From Acidobacteriia bacterium UBA6623 (lineage in GTDB: Bacteria > Acidobacteriota > Terriglobia > Bryobacterales > UBA6623), in contig DJHJ01000033.1 in the NCBI GenBank assembly GCA_002433055.1, positions 50,273-114,272 on the forward strand: a DNA stretch of 64,000 bases, written 5' to 3'. The position numbers and the translations under genes are program-made. The notes under the pieces are model-generated. The model was not told the DNA's origin. It worked only from the letters and a program-made list of their open reading frames with translations, and made no database searches. Positions 45,568 to 55,825 of this stretch are shown here, piece by piece; the first letter of the stretch is position 1, and the number at the start of each line of letters is the position of its first letter.

Positions 45568-46248
45568 ATGCCAAATTTGATTCGCGCAGCATTCTACGAC
45601 TTTGATGGCACTTTGGCTTCGAGTAACGTCGTCACGCGGTACGCATACTTTGCTAGAAACCATCCTTCTCGCTTTCAGTCATGTTTACGCTATGTGAAAC
45701 TGCTACTAACAGTACCCTTGTGGTTGTTGCTGGACTCCTTTTCACGGCGACTTTTTAACAAAGTTTTCTATCGAGAATACCGTGGCATGCACCAGAATAT
45801 TCTCAAAGAACAGTCAATGGAAATGTTTTCGACTGAGATTCTCCCAAAGATTTACCCGGGCGCTCCATCGCTGATAGCATCTGACCGCGCCGATGGATTC
45901 AGGCTGGTCCTCATTAGTGGCGGGCTCGATTTCGCAATTACCGCTGCGGCTAACCATCTTGGCTTTGACGACATTATTGCCAATCGGTTAGCTCTGAAGA
46001 ACGGAATAGCAACTGGTGAAATCGTAGCACCACTGCTGGCTGGACAGGAGAAGGTCGCAGCAATCAAAAACTATTGCCGAGAGTATAATGTTGACACGGA
46101 ACGCTCAAAAGCGTATTCGGACAGTTTGTCGGATGTGCCGATGTTAGAGGCACTGGGTTTGGCTGTTGCAGTCAATCCAGACCGTCACTTAAGAAAAATA
46201 GCCGTTAAAAAGAAGTGGGCAATCTTAGATTTACGAGTATCGAAATAA
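45568..46248 (+). CDS. HAD-IB family hydrolase
   Basis: A 226-residue haloacid dehalogenase-type phosphatase of subclass IB. The nucleophile motif is YDFDGTLAS (Asp11, Asp13), motif II is LISGGLDFA, and motif III/IV is AYSDSLSDVPMLE. A hydrophobic segment (about 44-60) lies in the cap, as in SerB-like and acyltransferase-linked members. The frame is open to a TTG three codons upstream; the ATG at 45568 is used. It precedes the LarA-like gene on the same strand by 76 bases. Confidence 0.88.
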   Translation: MPNLIRAAFYDFDGTLASSNVVTRYAYFARNHPSRFQSCLRYVKLLLTVPLWLLLDSFSRRLFNKVFYREYRGMHQNILKEQSMEMFSTEILPKIYPGAPSLIASDRADGFRLVLISGGLDFAITAAANHLGFDDIIANRLALKNGIATGEIVAPLLAGQEKVAAIKNYCREYNVDTERSKAYSDSLSDVPMLEALGLAVAVNPDRHLRKIAVKKKWAILDLRVSK

Positions 46249-46324
46249 TATTTGTCTGTACTCAGAATGAACTGTGCAATCCGGACAAAAAGTTGGCGCT
46301 ATCCCTGAATATTGAGGTTTTTAA

Positions 46325-48010
46325 GTGAATACAAATAGCCAGGTCGTCGAAAATTTCACGTTCGGTGACCCTAAACCAAACGCTGTGGGACGAGAAGCAC
46401 TAGTTCCTTATGATGACTGCATAGCCCACCTCGACCACACTTCTGCAAAACGTCTGCTGTGGTACGGCGAGGATTTGATTTCAGTCAAGTTTCCTCCTGG
46501 AACTCGTGTCGTCTACCCCAAACCTACGATTCCTGGTCTCGCTAATCGCGACGCGGCAATCCGATACGCTTTGGAAAATTGTTCTGGCACAAAACCATTT
46601 GTCGAGCTACTCCGCCCGGGAATGAAAGTTACCATCGCTACAGATGATATTTCGCTACCGCTCCCAATAATGAAACGTCCCGATCTTCGTGAATCCGTAC
46701 TCACTATCGTTCTCGAATTGCTTGCGCGTCACAGTATTACAGACGTAAATATCATCATTGCGACCTCGTTTCATCGCCGGATGGAGCCGTTTGAAATTCA
46801 ACATGCAGTCGGTAAAAAAATTTTCGACTCTTACTACCCTCGTAATCTGTACAACCACGACGGCGAAGACCCCGAAGGTATGGTTGAATTAGGTCAAACC
46901 GAACTGGGAGAACGCGTACGTATTAACCGCCGAGCGGCTGAATCTGACCTGTTGATTTACATCAATATCAACCTAGTCCCGATGGATGGAGGAAACAAAT
47001 CCACTGCAATCGGACTCTGTGATTATCCATCGCTTCAGGCTCACCATAATCCCGATACTATTCTTAAGAGCGATTCCTACTTCGATGACAAACGCTCAGC
47101 GCTTAAAAGCTCAGCTGACCGCATGGGTGAAATCGTCAACAAAAACCTCAAAGTGTTTCACATCGAAACGGTTGTAAACAATGCAATGTTCGATCCAAAT
47201 CTAAGTTTCTTCGTCAAAAACGAGGACCGCTGGAATACCTTCGACAAGGCAGCGTTCGCAACAGCGAAATTTGGACTCGGTAAGCTTTCACGGAAGACTA
47301 AACGTAAGATCCTCTTTTCGGTTCCAGCACCATATGACCTGATTGCCATACACGCAGGAGAAACACACGAAACTCATGCTAGAACGCTCGCGTACTGCTA
47401 TCAACAGTACTGTGTTCCCGTCAAAGGTCAATCTGATGTCGTCGTTTTCGGGATGCCGTTCATTTGTCCCTACAATGTCAACTCTATATTGAACCCGTTG
47501 CTTGTACAGGTAATGGCACTGGGATATCTATTTAACATGTATCGTGGTATGCCTATAGTGAAAAAAAATGGTGTTCTAATTGTTACTCATCCTCTTTACA
47601 ACGAATTTGACCCAAAGCATCATCCGTCTTACATCGAATTTTTCAATCGTATTTTGCCTGCGACAAATGATTCGCACATCCTACAGAGAAAATACGAAGA
47701 AGAATTTGCTAAAAATCCCGATTACATTGAGATGTATCGCAAAGGTCACGCTTACCACGGCGTACATCCCTTCTATATGTGGTACTGGGGAGAGAATGGA
47801 CGCGCACATGTAGGCAAAGTCATCGTCGTAGGCGCAGAAGATTCTCATACCGCTAAGGTGATGGGGTGGGAAACGGCTGCAACAATGGAAGAAGCCCTTG
47901 AAATGGCTCATTCACACGTAGGACGGAAGCCCAGTGTAACTCATCTGCATATTCCCCCAATTGGCATGGTTGATGTCTCCGGGCAAAGGGAAACGGTTGA
48001 GCCAGCATGA
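46325..48010 (+). CDS. LarA-like (DUF2088) protein, long form
   Basis: A 561-residue protein related to the nickel-pincer lactate racemase LarA. The N-terminal domain shows LRPGMKVTIATDDISLPLP and IIIATSFHRRM, parallel to the LarA stretches that carry its first catalytic histidine. The middle has LIYININLVP and NKSTAIGLCDYPSLQAHHN, and the C-terminal half is longer than in LarA (about 424 residues). No larB, larC or larE cofactor genes are near. The start is GTG with TTGAGG upstream. It overlaps the following epimerase gene by ATGA. It may be a racemase or epimerase of a hydroxy acid; this is inference. Confidence 0.72.
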   Translation: MNTNSQVVENFTFGDPKPNAVGREALVPYDDCIAHLDHTSAKRLLWYGEDLISVKFPPGTRVVYPKPTIPGLANRDAAIRYALENCSGTKPFVELLRPGMKVTIATDDISLPLPIMKRPDLRESVLTIVLELLARHSITDVNIIIATSFHRRMEPFEIQHAVGKKIFDSYYPRNLYNHDGEDPEGMVELGQTELGERVRINRRAAESDLLIYININLVPMDGGNKSTAIGLCDYPSLQAHHNPDTILKSDSYFDDKRSALKSSADRMGEIVNKNLKVFHIETVVNNAMFDPNLSFFVKNEDRWNTFDKAAFATAKFGLGKLSRKTKRKILFSVPAPYDLIAIHAGETHETHARTLAYCYQQYCVPVKGQSDVVVFGMPFICPYNVNSILNPLLVQVMALGYLFNMYRGMPIVKKNGVLIVTHPLYNEFDPKHHPSYIEFFNRILPATNDSHILQRKYEEEFAKNPDYIEMYRKGHAYHGVHPFYMWYWGENGRAHVGKVIVVGAEDSHTAKVMGWETAATMEEALEMAHSHVGRKPSVTHLHIPPIGMVDVSGQRETVEPA

Positions 48011-48993
48011 AAACTGCTCTAATAACCGGTGCAACTGGTTTTCTTGGTAGACATTTGGTGGCTCAGCTCAGTCAGGCAGAACCAGAAATTCACCTACGTC
48101 TACTGTGCCGTTCACCTTGGCGAGACGACCTCGAAAAATCAACCGAAGTGGTCCTCGGTGACATCACATCTCGAAGCGACGTAGATCGAGCAGTAAAAGG
48201 TGTCGACCAGATTTATCACCTTGCAGGAATTGTACAACGTCAACCCAAAGACCCGTCGTTACTTTACAACACCCATGTCGAGGGTACTCGTCATGTCTGT
48301 GAAGCGATGCATCGATACGGTGTATCAAAAGCAGTTTTTATCTCGACCTCAGGAACTATAGCAGTCGGCCATACACCAGCAGAGCGCGATGAAACGGCTA
48401 AGTATGCTACTAGGACGGTTGAAGGATGGCCCTACTACACAAGTAAAATCGACGCAGAGAAGCTAGCTTTAAAGTATGTCGAAGAAAAAGAACTGCCGAT
48501 TGTCATTGTTAATCCGAGTTTACTACTGGGGCCAGGCGACGATCGTTTTTCCTCAACTCAAGACATAGCATTGTTTCTTGAAGGGCAAATCATGGCGATT
48601 CCTAGTGGTGGGCTAAATTTGGTGGACGTTCGTGACGTCGCCGCCACTATCATAAGTGCCATGCATCAGGGGCGAATAGGAGAACGCTATCTGCTTGGTG
48701 GCGTGAATTGGACTTTTAAAGAATTGATTACACACACAGCTCAAATTTCAGGCCTGCCAACTCCGAAAATAGAACCCCCTCTATGGTTAGCTCTTGGAAG
48801 CGCCAAACTATTAAGAGCCACCATGCCACTAATCGGACATGAATTCAAACTCGACGATGAATCCATTAGGATGTCTGCTTGTTTTTGGTATTGCAGCACA
48901 GCCAAGGCACGTAAAGAGCTAGGACTCAAAACCCGTGACCCCATGGCCACTTTGAGAGAAACGATAAGTTATATTCGCTTCGGGTCACGATAG
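48007..48993 (+). CDS. Extended SDR, NAD-dependent epimerase/dehydratase-like
   Basis: A 328-residue extended short-chain dehydrogenase. The NAD(P) motif is TGATGFLG at residues 7-14, an STSG active-site serine region follows YGVSKAVFI, and the Tyr-Lys pair is in YYTSK. VNPSLLLGPGD is shared with the hopanoid-associated epimerase HpnA and 3-beta-hydroxysteroid dehydrogenase-like members. It overlaps the LarA-like gene by 4 bases (ATGA), so the two products probably act on one pathway. The substrate is unknown. Confidence 0.85.
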   Translation: MKTALITGATGFLGRHLVAQLSQAEPEIHLRLLCRSPWRDDLEKSTEVVLGDITSRSDVDRAVKGVDQIYHLAGIVQRQPKDPSLLYNTHVEGTRHVCEAMHRYGVSKAVFISTSGTIAVGHTPAERDETAKYATRTVEGWPYYTSKIDAEKLALKYVEEKELPIVIVNPSLLLGPGDDRFSSTQDIALFLEGQIMAIPSGGLNLVDVRDVAATIISAMHQGRIGERYLLGGVNWTFKELITHTAQISGLPTPKIEPPLWLALGSAKLLRATMPLIGHEFKLDDESIRMSACFWYCSTAKARKELGLKTRDPMATLRETISYIRFGSR

Positions 48994-49117
48994 TTTTGAA
49001 GTGAAATTTATTGGTAAACTAGCGGCTAACTTCTCATCGGGTTGAAATTTTTCTATTTCTACCCTGAGCTTGAGCTAAAGTCGATTAATCAGATCCCTGA
49101 CAAGGGTACAGAAATTG

Positions 49118-50353
49118 ATGAACACAGCAACCAAGAAGATTGCAGTGGTTTTAGTTGGGACTGGGTTATTGTATCTGTTCGGTGCGCGCGTGTATGACAC
49201 CCAGCAATCTACTAAAAAACCTCGGCGAATGCATGCTAGAGGCCGTGTTATCACGGTCGAGGTAGTAAAATCGCATCTGGGCTACATCCAGAAAGACCTA
49301 TTGCTTACCGGACCTCTAAAAGCGAAAGAGTCCGTAGATGTTAGCCCTCACTCTCAAGGGCGAGTGAAAGAGCTTTACTTCAATGTCGGTGACCGCATAG
49401 AAAAAGGCACTCTAATCGCCACTCTTGATGACGAAGAGTTGCAGCAACAAGTTAACCGAGCGCACGCCAGTATTTTAGTAACCGGTGCTACTCTTATCCA
49501 ACGCATTGCCGAACGTCAAAATGAACAAGCCGAACTCGAAAGAGCCACTCAATTATTCAAAGAAGAACTGTTATCACTCCGAGACTACGATACCCACAAA
49601 ACTGGGATAGCTGTCATAAATGCCCAGGTTGAACTGGCGAAAGCACAAAAACAACAAGCCGAAGCTCAGTTGCTCGAACTAGAAATCAGGCTCTCTCGAA
49701 CAAAAATTTACTCACCAATAAGAGGTATCGTGGCGAACCGTTACGTTGATGTGGGTGCACTGGTAAGTCCCAGTGTTGCAGTGATACGCGTAGTAAACCT
49801 CACGACAATGGTGACACAGGGAAACGTGCCAGAAAGAGATATTGGTCGGCTTCGGATTGGCACCAAAGCAGTCGTCCAAGTGGATGCGATACCTGAACAT
49901 GTTTTCACTGGAAAAGTTGCACGCATCTCCCCTGTTCTCGATGCAGCAACCCGTAGTGCTCTGATCGAAATCGATATTCCCAATTCGAGAAATCTTTTGA
50001 AGGCAGAAATGTTCACTCGCATCGCGTTGCAGTTGGGATCAACCCGTGAAGCCTTACTCATTCCTCGTGAAAGCTTAGTCCACCGTGGCGAGCAGCCTGG
50101 CGTCTACGTTGTTCACGCAGACAAACCAACCTTCCAACCCATTGAAATTGGTCTTGCCCGTGAAAACCACGTGGAAGTTCTAGCCAACCTTGCAGTCAAC
50201 ACCCAGATCGTCGGCCGAGGGGCAGCGATGTTACGTGAGGGTGATCGAATCCGGTTTAAAAACAAAGAGAACGTAGAGCAAGAAAAACTGCGTCGAGAAA
50301 AAAACTCGGCCGTCCTCAAAGGACCAAACCCCCTGATGTCTGAGTTCATATGA
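49118..50353 (+). CDS. RND efflux periplasmic adaptor (membrane fusion protein)
   Basis: A protein of 411 residues from the ATG at 49118. It has an N-terminal membrane anchor (about 8-24), a biotinyl-lipoyl half (SPHSQGRVKELYFNVGDRIEKG), a long helical hairpin rich in Gln, Glu and Ala (about 105-185), the returning lipoyl half (RTKIYSPIRGIVANRYVDVG) and beta-barrel domains. It links the RND pump to an outer-membrane channel. The pump gene overlaps by ATGA. No outer-membrane TolC-like gene is here. Confidence 0.92.
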   Translation: MNTATKKIAVVLVGTGLLYLFGARVYDTQQSTKKPRRMHARGRVITVEVVKSHLGYIQKDLLLTGPLKAKESVDVSPHSQGRVKELYFNVGDRIEKGTLIATLDDEELQQQVNRAHASILVTGATLIQRIAERQNEQAELERATQLFKEELLSLRDYDTHKTGIAVINAQVELAKAQKQQAEAQLLELEIRLSRTKIYSPIRGIVANRYVDVGALVSPSVAVIRVVNLTTMVTQGNVPERDIGRLRIGTKAVVQVDAIPEHVFTGKVARISPVLDAATRSALIEIDIPNSRNLLKAEMFTRIALQLGSTREALLIPRESLVHRGEQPGVYVVHADKPTFQPIEIGLARENHVEVLANLAVNTQIVGRGAAMLREGDRIRFKNKENVEQEKLRREKNSAVLKGPNPLMSEFI

Positions 50354-53300
50354 ACATCTCCGAGTTTTCAATCCGTAGACCAGTAACAGTTTCAATGGGG
50401 TGCGCCATGGCTCTGCTAGTGGGAGGTATCTCACTATTTCAGATCCCTGTCGATCTAATGCCCGAACGCGAATACCCAACTATAAGCGTCAACGTAACCT
50501 ATGAGGGGGTTGCTCCTGAAGAAATGGAAACATTAGTTGCTCGTCCTCTTGAGCAAGCATTGGCAGCCGCGCCTGGGCTGGAAGAAATTACTTCTTCTTC
50601 TTCAGAAGGCAGAACCAATGTACGCTGCCGTTTTCTATACGGCACAGATCTCGATGAAGCTGCCAACGATATTCGAGCTCGAATCGATCGTCGCCGAACG
50701 GTACTGCCAGATGATATCAATCCTCCTACCGTCTACAAGTACGACATCACACAGTACCCAATCATGTCACTAACAGTTGCGTCGGCGAACATGGATCCGA
50801 AGCAGCTGCGGCACTTCACAGAAAAACACATTGCTTATCGTCTCGAGCGTGTTCTGGGAGTCGCGCAAGTCCGAATTTCTGGTGGATTACGACGCCAGGT
50901 CCATGTTGATCTATCTCTCGACAAACTAAGATCACTTCGAATTCCTACATCTCAGGTAGTATCGATACTACGCCAAGAAAACGTTAACCGCCCAGTGGGG
51001 CCAGTGAGAGAAGGTCGCTACGAAGTACTCTTCCGTACCACTGGTGAGTTTCAAAATGTTAATGAAATTCTGGATGTTGGTATCGCAACTCGAGCTGGTG
51101 TGCCTGTATATCTCAGAGATATTGCCACCGTCAAAGACTCTCATGAAGAGGTGCGACATCTAGTTTCTGCCGACGGGAAACCAGCAGTTCGCCTTTATAT
51201 TTATAAACAATCGGGTGGAAATACAGTTGAAGTTTCCACGGGGGTCCACGAAGAAATGGCTCTCCTTGGGGAGGATTATCCGACGGTATCAATCACCTCA
51301 CCCTGGGATTCGGCTAATTTCATTCGTGATGCAATCCAGAATTTACAGCAAGCGGCTATCGTCGGTGGTGGTTTAGCGTTATTCGTTTTATTTTTTTTCC
51401 TTAGAAATCTCACCAGCACTCTTCTCATCGGAATAGCCATCCCAATTTCCGTTATTACTACTTTTGCTTTGATGTTTCTGAATGGTTTCACTCTAAACGT
51501 CATTTCATTTGGTGGTTTAGCTTTGGGCGTTGGGATGTTGGTTGACAATTCCATAGTTGTACTAGAAAACATCTTTCGTCACCACGAAGAAGGAAAGAGT
51601 AGCAAGCAAGCCGCCATCGCAGGAAGTAGAGAAGTAACGACTGCAATCACGGCTTCGACCCTCACAACAGTCTCCGTCTTTTTGCCCGTCTTATTCATGG
51701 GTGGCATGTCGGCTCAAATCTTTAGACAGTTGGCATGGGTGATTTCTTTCTCACTATTTTGTTCCCTGCTAATTTCAATTTCAGTCGTACCAGCGCTGTG
51801 TGCTCGCTTTCTTCAAAGAAACAACATTTCTGCAAATCGAGCTGGTCAGCTCCTCACAAAATTTCACAGGAAATTAGAGTCCAACTACACAACCATTCTT
51901 ACTAGAGCTGTGTCATATCCGCGTACTGTCGTCATGACTGCCGTACTGTTATTTATTGGATCCACATATTTTGCGCCGTTGATTGGTGTGGAACTCCAAC
52001 CAGAGGTCGACGAAGGCCAACTTCGGATTGATCTCGAATTAGAGCCAGGGACCCGCGTGCAGGTTACTCATGAAGTAACTCAACGCGTTGAGAAGGTAAT
52101 TCGAGAAAACGCCCCCGAGGTCAAGCATATTCTGACTCAAGTTGGCAGTTCCAGCTCTTGGGACGACGACGGCGGCAACGAGGCCGAGTTGCGAATCGAG
52201 CTAGTCGATCAAAATGACCGAGTCCGCTCTGCAGGTGAAATTGCAGAGGCCCTTCGACCTTTGGTCTACGTGGAGCCAGGTATGCGGATTCGTACTCGAG
52301 TTAGAAGTGGTTTGCGAATGACTCGATTTAGTGACGAAGACCGTCTCAGTGTTGAAGTACGCGGCCACGACATAGTAGTTCTACGTCGGCTCGCCAGTCG
52401 CGTGCACGAAATCATGATGGCGACTGAAGGTGTCCGTAATGCCCGAATCAGTCAACAAAGCGGCTTTCCAGAGATGTTGGTCTCTATCGATCGTGCAAAA
52501 GCAACAGCAATGGGTCTAACAGTTTCCGAAGTCACCCAAACTTTGGAAACAGCCATCGGTGGAACTCGTGCGTCAATGTACCGTGAACAAGGTGATGAAT
52601 ACGATATTCTCGTTCGATTAGACGAGGAGGATCGATTGAATATCGATCAAGTGACAAGAATCCCTATAACCTTGCCTAACTCTGATGTGATTCCTGCTGA
52701 GAGCATTATACGTCTACAGAGGCGGGAGGGACCTTTTCAAATTCGTCGCTCTGATCAAGAGCGCATAATCATAATTAGTGGTGCAATTGTCAACCGCGAT
52801 CTGGGGAGTGTAGTAGCCGACTTACGAGAACCTATTTCGGGTATCAGCAAACCCCCAGGATATGAGGTCGTATTTGGCGGTGAGTACGAGGAACAGCAAG
52901 AATCGTTTCGGCAAATGACCTTTGCCACGGTTTTAGCGCTCCTACTGGTTTACATGGTGATGGCTTCACAGTTTGAGTCATTGCGTGATCCACTGATCAT
53001 CTTGTTCTCGGTTCCAATGGCAACAACCGGCATAATTGTTACCATGCTTGCAACAGAAACGACCTTTAATATTCAAGCCTTTCTTGGTCTCATCGTTCTA
53101 GTGGGGATTGTCGTCAATAATGCCATCGTTTTATTGGATTACATGAATCACCTTCGTCGTAATCAAGGCATGGATCCAATACAAGCTGTACTTACAGCTG
53201 GCCAGCGACGTTTGCGGCCAATCCTGATGACAACGATCACAACCGTACTGGGCCTAACGCCAATGGCGTTGGGTATCGGAGAAGGCGGAGAACTACAATC

Positions 53301-53457
53301 GCCTATGGCACGTGTTGTCATTGGTGGACTACTAAGCTCAACATTAATCACTTTAGTTTTGATTCCTACGATCTATTTGGTTCTGGAAAATCGCTTCGGT
53401 AAAGGTTATAGTCAACCGCTTACTAAACTCGGGCCAACAAAACCGCGTGCCGATTAA
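50350..53457 (+). CDS. RND efflux pump, HAE-type inner-membrane transporter
   Basis: A 1035-residue proton-driven exporter of AcrB type with twelve helices and two large periplasmic loops. The N-terminus FSIRRPVTVSMGC, GGLALGVGMLVDNSIVVLENI in helix 4 (Asp-Asn where AcrB has Asp-Asp) and the helix 10-12 block LIVLVGIVVNNAIVLLDYMNHL are visible. It is coupled to the adaptor gene by the ATGA overlap. The substrate range (drugs, detergents, lipids) cannot be read from sequence. Confidence 0.95.
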   Translation: MNISEFSIRRPVTVSMGCAMALLVGGISLFQIPVDLMPEREYPTISVNVTYEGVAPEEMETLVARPLEQALAAAPGLEEITSSSSEGRTNVRCRFLYGTDLDEAANDIRARIDRRRTVLPDDINPPTVYKYDITQYPIMSLTVASANMDPKQLRHFTEKHIAYRLERVLGVAQVRISGGLRRQVHVDLSLDKLRSLRIPTSQVVSILRQENVNRPVGPVREGRYEVLFRTTGEFQNVNEILDVGIATRAGVPVYLRDIATVKDSHEEVRHLVSADGKPAVRLYIYKQSGGNTVEVSTGVHEEMALLGEDYPTVSITSPWDSANFIRDAIQNLQQAAIVGGGLALFVLFFFLRNLTSTLLIGIAIPISVITTFALMFLNGFTLNVISFGGLALGVGMLVDNSIVVLENIFRHHEEGKSSKQAAIAGSREVTTAITASTLTTVSVFLPVLFMGGMSAQIFRQLAWVISFSLFCSLLISISVVPALCARFLQRNNISANRAGQLLTKFHRKLESNYTTILTRAVSYPRTVVMTAVLLFIGSTYFAPLIGVELQPEVDEGQLRIDLELEPGTRVQVTHEVTQRVEKVIRENAPEVKHILTQVGSSSSWDDDGGNEAELRIELVDQNDRVRSAGEIAEALRPLVYVEPGMRIRTRVRSGLRMTRFSDEDRLSVEVRGHDIVVLRRLASRVHEIMMATEGVRNARISQQSGFPEMLVSIDRAKATAMGLTVSEVTQTLETAIGGTRASMYREQGDEYDILVRLDEEDRLNIDQVTRIPITLPNSDVIPAESIIRLQRREGPFQIRRSDQERIIIISGAIVNRDLGSVVADLREPISGISKPPGYEVVFGGEYEEQQESFRQMTFATVLALLLVYMVMASQFESLRDPLIILFSVPMATTGIIVTMLATETTFNIQAFLGLIVLVGIVVNNAIVLLDYMNHLRRNQGMDPIQAVLTAGQRRLRPILMTTITTVLGLTPMALGIGEGGELQSPMARVVIGGLLSSTLITLVLIPTIYLVLENRFGKGYSQPLTKLGPTKPRAD

Positions 53458-53563
53458 TTGATAGTTTTATGCACAAAGGCTTTATGGAATAAGGACAACT
53501 GTGACATGCGTCGAATAGCTATAATTTTCTAGTTTCTTACGAGCCAGTGCATCGTTAAGATCA

Positions 53564-54139
53564 ATGATAGTCCTTGCATCCGCCTCACCTCGCCGACAGG
53601 AGTTACTCCACAATGCAGGAATCTTGTTCGAGACACGTCCGGCTAGTATCGATGAGACTCCTCTACCCGGCGAACCTGCACAGAAATATATTTTACGGCT
53701 CGCTGAAAGCAAAGCCCGTATCGTGGCCAAACCAGGAGAGACTGTTTTGGGCGCTGATACCATCGTGGTGATTGATCAGAAAATTTTGGGAAAACCGACA
53801 GATCAGAAGGAAGCCGTCACTATGCTTCGTCTTCTATCTGGCCAAGTGCATGAGGTTATGACTGCTGTCTGCATTCTGTGTGAAAAGAAATCCCAAACCT
53901 TCATAGAAACAACCTCAGTTCACTTCAGGGAATTGAGTGAACAAGAGATGCAAACCTACGCTAGTAGTGGAGAATCATTCGACAAGGCTGGAGCATACGG
54001 CATCCAAACTGGTGCATCAAAATTCGTGGAGAGGATCGAAGGCTGTTATTTCAACGTTGTCGGCCTACCTATTGCTCGTGTCTATAAGTTGCTGCAATCT
54101 GTTGGACCTCCAGCAGACTTTACCCGAAAACAAAGATGA
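53564..54139 (+). CDS. Maf-like nucleoside triphosphate pyrophosphatase
   Basis: A 191-residue Maf protein. The N-terminal LASASPRRQELL (residues 4-15) and the LGADTIVVIDQKILGKP block are family signatures, followed by HEVMTAVCI, DKAGAYGIQ and RIEGCYFNVVGLP. Maf proteins hydrolyse non-canonical or regular NTPs to the monophosphate in the cytoplasm. It lies between the RND pump and lysS on the same strand. Confidence 0.93.
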   Translation: MIVLASASPRRQELLHNAGILFETRPASIDETPLPGEPAQKYILRLAESKARIVAKPGETVLGADTIVVIDQKILGKPTDQKEAVTMLRLLSGQVHEVMTAVCILCEKKSQTFIETTSVHFRELSEQEMQTYASSGESFDKAGAYGIQTGASKFVERIEGCYFNVVGLPIARVYKLLQSVGPPADFTRKQR

Positions 54140-54189
54140 TAATGAACAAGATGCTTTGCCTTCCCCACGGAATACAGATCGGGCAGCCC

Positions 54190-54195
54190 TATAAT
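54190..54195 (+). promoter_or_regulatory. -10 element before lysS
   Basis: A perfect TATAAT 38 bases before the lysS start codon, giving a leader of about 32 bases. No convincing -35 is found 16-18 bases upstream, so the promoter call is weak. Confidence 0.35.
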
Positions 54196-54233
54196 AAACA
54201 GTTGACCTCAAGTAAGTAACTGGAGGAAGTCCC

Positions 54234-55781
54234 TTGTCGACAGAAGATCGATTATTAGAACAGCGCCTTGAAAAAATTCGGGAAATTGAGGATCTCGGTT
54301 TCCAGTCCTACCCCGGTAAGTTCACCTTTAGTCACTCACTGACTCAGGTGCACGAAACGTATAGCAATATCGAGGCTGAAGATCTTGAAGAACAGAAGCC
54401 TGCTGTTCGTGTTTGCGGACGGCTTGCCACAATCCGTCGGCAGGGCAAGGCTGGTTTTTGCCATATAGAACAGGCATCTATAAAACTACAGATTTACGTA
54501 CGCCAGGATACGGTGGGCGAAACACAGTTTTCCGTATACAAAAAGCTAGACGCGGGTGATATCGTTGGCATCGAAGGATACATGTTTCGTACCCGAACTG
54601 GAGAACTAACAGTTAGGGCTCAAAAGCTCGAATTTCTTGCGAAAGCTATTCTTCCAATGCCAGAAAAGTGGCATGGCTTGCAAGACATCGAAACGCGGTA
54701 TCGCCAGCGTTATTTGGACCTTATAGCCAACCCTGAAGTAAGAAACGTTTTCATTCAACGCAACAGGATAATCTCGACACTACGCACCACTCTCGATGAT
54801 CATAATTTTATCGAGGTTGAAACCCCCATGATGCAGCCTGTTTATGGTGGGGCATTAGCTCGTCCTTTTACAACGCATCACAATACACTTGATATCGACC
54901 TATTTCTGCGCATCGCACCAGAGCTTTATTTAAAACGCCTCATTGTTGGTGGTCTAGATCGTGTTTATGAGATCAATCGTAACTTCCGCAATGAAGGAAT
55001 CTCCTCACATCACAACCCTGAATTCACAATGCTTGAGTTTTATCAAGCCTATAGTGACTACCGAGATCTCATGAAACTTAGCGGCGAACTATTGAGACAA
55101 ACCGCCGAATCCTTACATGATGGAAAAACTGTAGTGACATACGGTCCACATACGATCGATTTTGGTAAGTTGCACTGCGTTAGCATGAAGGAAACTCTGG
55201 TCGAACATTGGCCTTCGAGTGCGGGCAACATATCAGCAGAAGACCTCGCCGACAGTCATCGTGTCACAGAAATAATAAAAGCCTATAATCATGTCACAAA
55301 AAAATCTCTCCCTTCCAAAGGGTCACTCGGTGAATTAATTCTTGAGATTTTTGAAGATCTCTGTGAACCGAATTTAATTCAACCGACACTAGTTTACGAC
55401 TATCCGGTAGAAGCATCTCCTCTTTCTAAACAAAAACCTGAGGATCCAAACTGGGTGGAACGTTTTGAAATTTATGCAGGAGGAATGGAGATCGCTAATG
55501 CCTATTCGGAACTCAATGACCCGCGAGAACAGTACCGACGTTTTCAATTGCAGGTCGCTGAACGCAAGGCTGGAGCAGAAGAAACACACGCCATGGATGA
55601 AGACTATATTCGGGCACTTTGTTATGGTATGCCTCCCACGGCTGGTGAAGGTATTGGCATTGACCGTCTAGTAATGATATTGACTAACTCGCCGTCAATA
55701 CGGGATGTGATTCTGTTTCCTCTTTTGAGACCCGAGCGTGATATCGGATTGGCCACTCGACTCGAGAGGTTCGAAGAGTAG
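54234..55781 (+). CDS. lysS: Lysine--tRNA ligase (class II)
   Basis: A 515-residue class II lysyl-tRNA synthetase. It has an N-terminal OB-fold anticodon domain (about 50-160), motif 2 in NRNFRNEGISSHHNPEFTMLE, EIANAYSELNDP, and motif 3 in GEGIGIDRLVMIL. The start is TTG, supported by GGAGGAAG seven bases before it. lolC/E follows by about 44 bases, an order seen in several phyla. Confidence 0.97.
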   Translation: MSTEDRLLEQRLEKIREIEDLGFQSYPGKFTFSHSLTQVHETYSNIEAEDLEEQKPAVRVCGRLATIRRQGKAGFCHIEQASIKLQIYVRQDTVGETQFSVYKKLDAGDIVGIEGYMFRTRTGELTVRAQKLEFLAKAILPMPEKWHGLQDIETRYRQRYLDLIANPEVRNVFIQRNRIISTLRTTLDDHNFIEVETPMMQPVYGGALARPFTTHHNTLDIDLFLRIAPELYLKRLIVGGLDRVYEINRNFRNEGISSHHNPEFTMLEFYQAYSDYRDLMKLSGELLRQTAESLHDGKTVVTYGPHTIDFGKLHCVSMKETLVEHWPSSAGNISAEDLADSHRVTEIIKAYNHVTKKSLPSKGSLGELILEIFEDLCEPNLIQPTLVYDYPVEASPLSKQKPEDPNWVERFEIYAGGMEIANAYSELNDPREQYRRFQLQVAERKAGAEETHAMDEDYIRALCYGMPPTAGEGIGIDRLVMILTNSPSIRDVILFPLLRPERDIGLATRLERFEE

Positions 55782-55825
55782 TTCTATAGTAATACAGCCA
55801 CTCGCACAATAGGCTGCGACACGTT

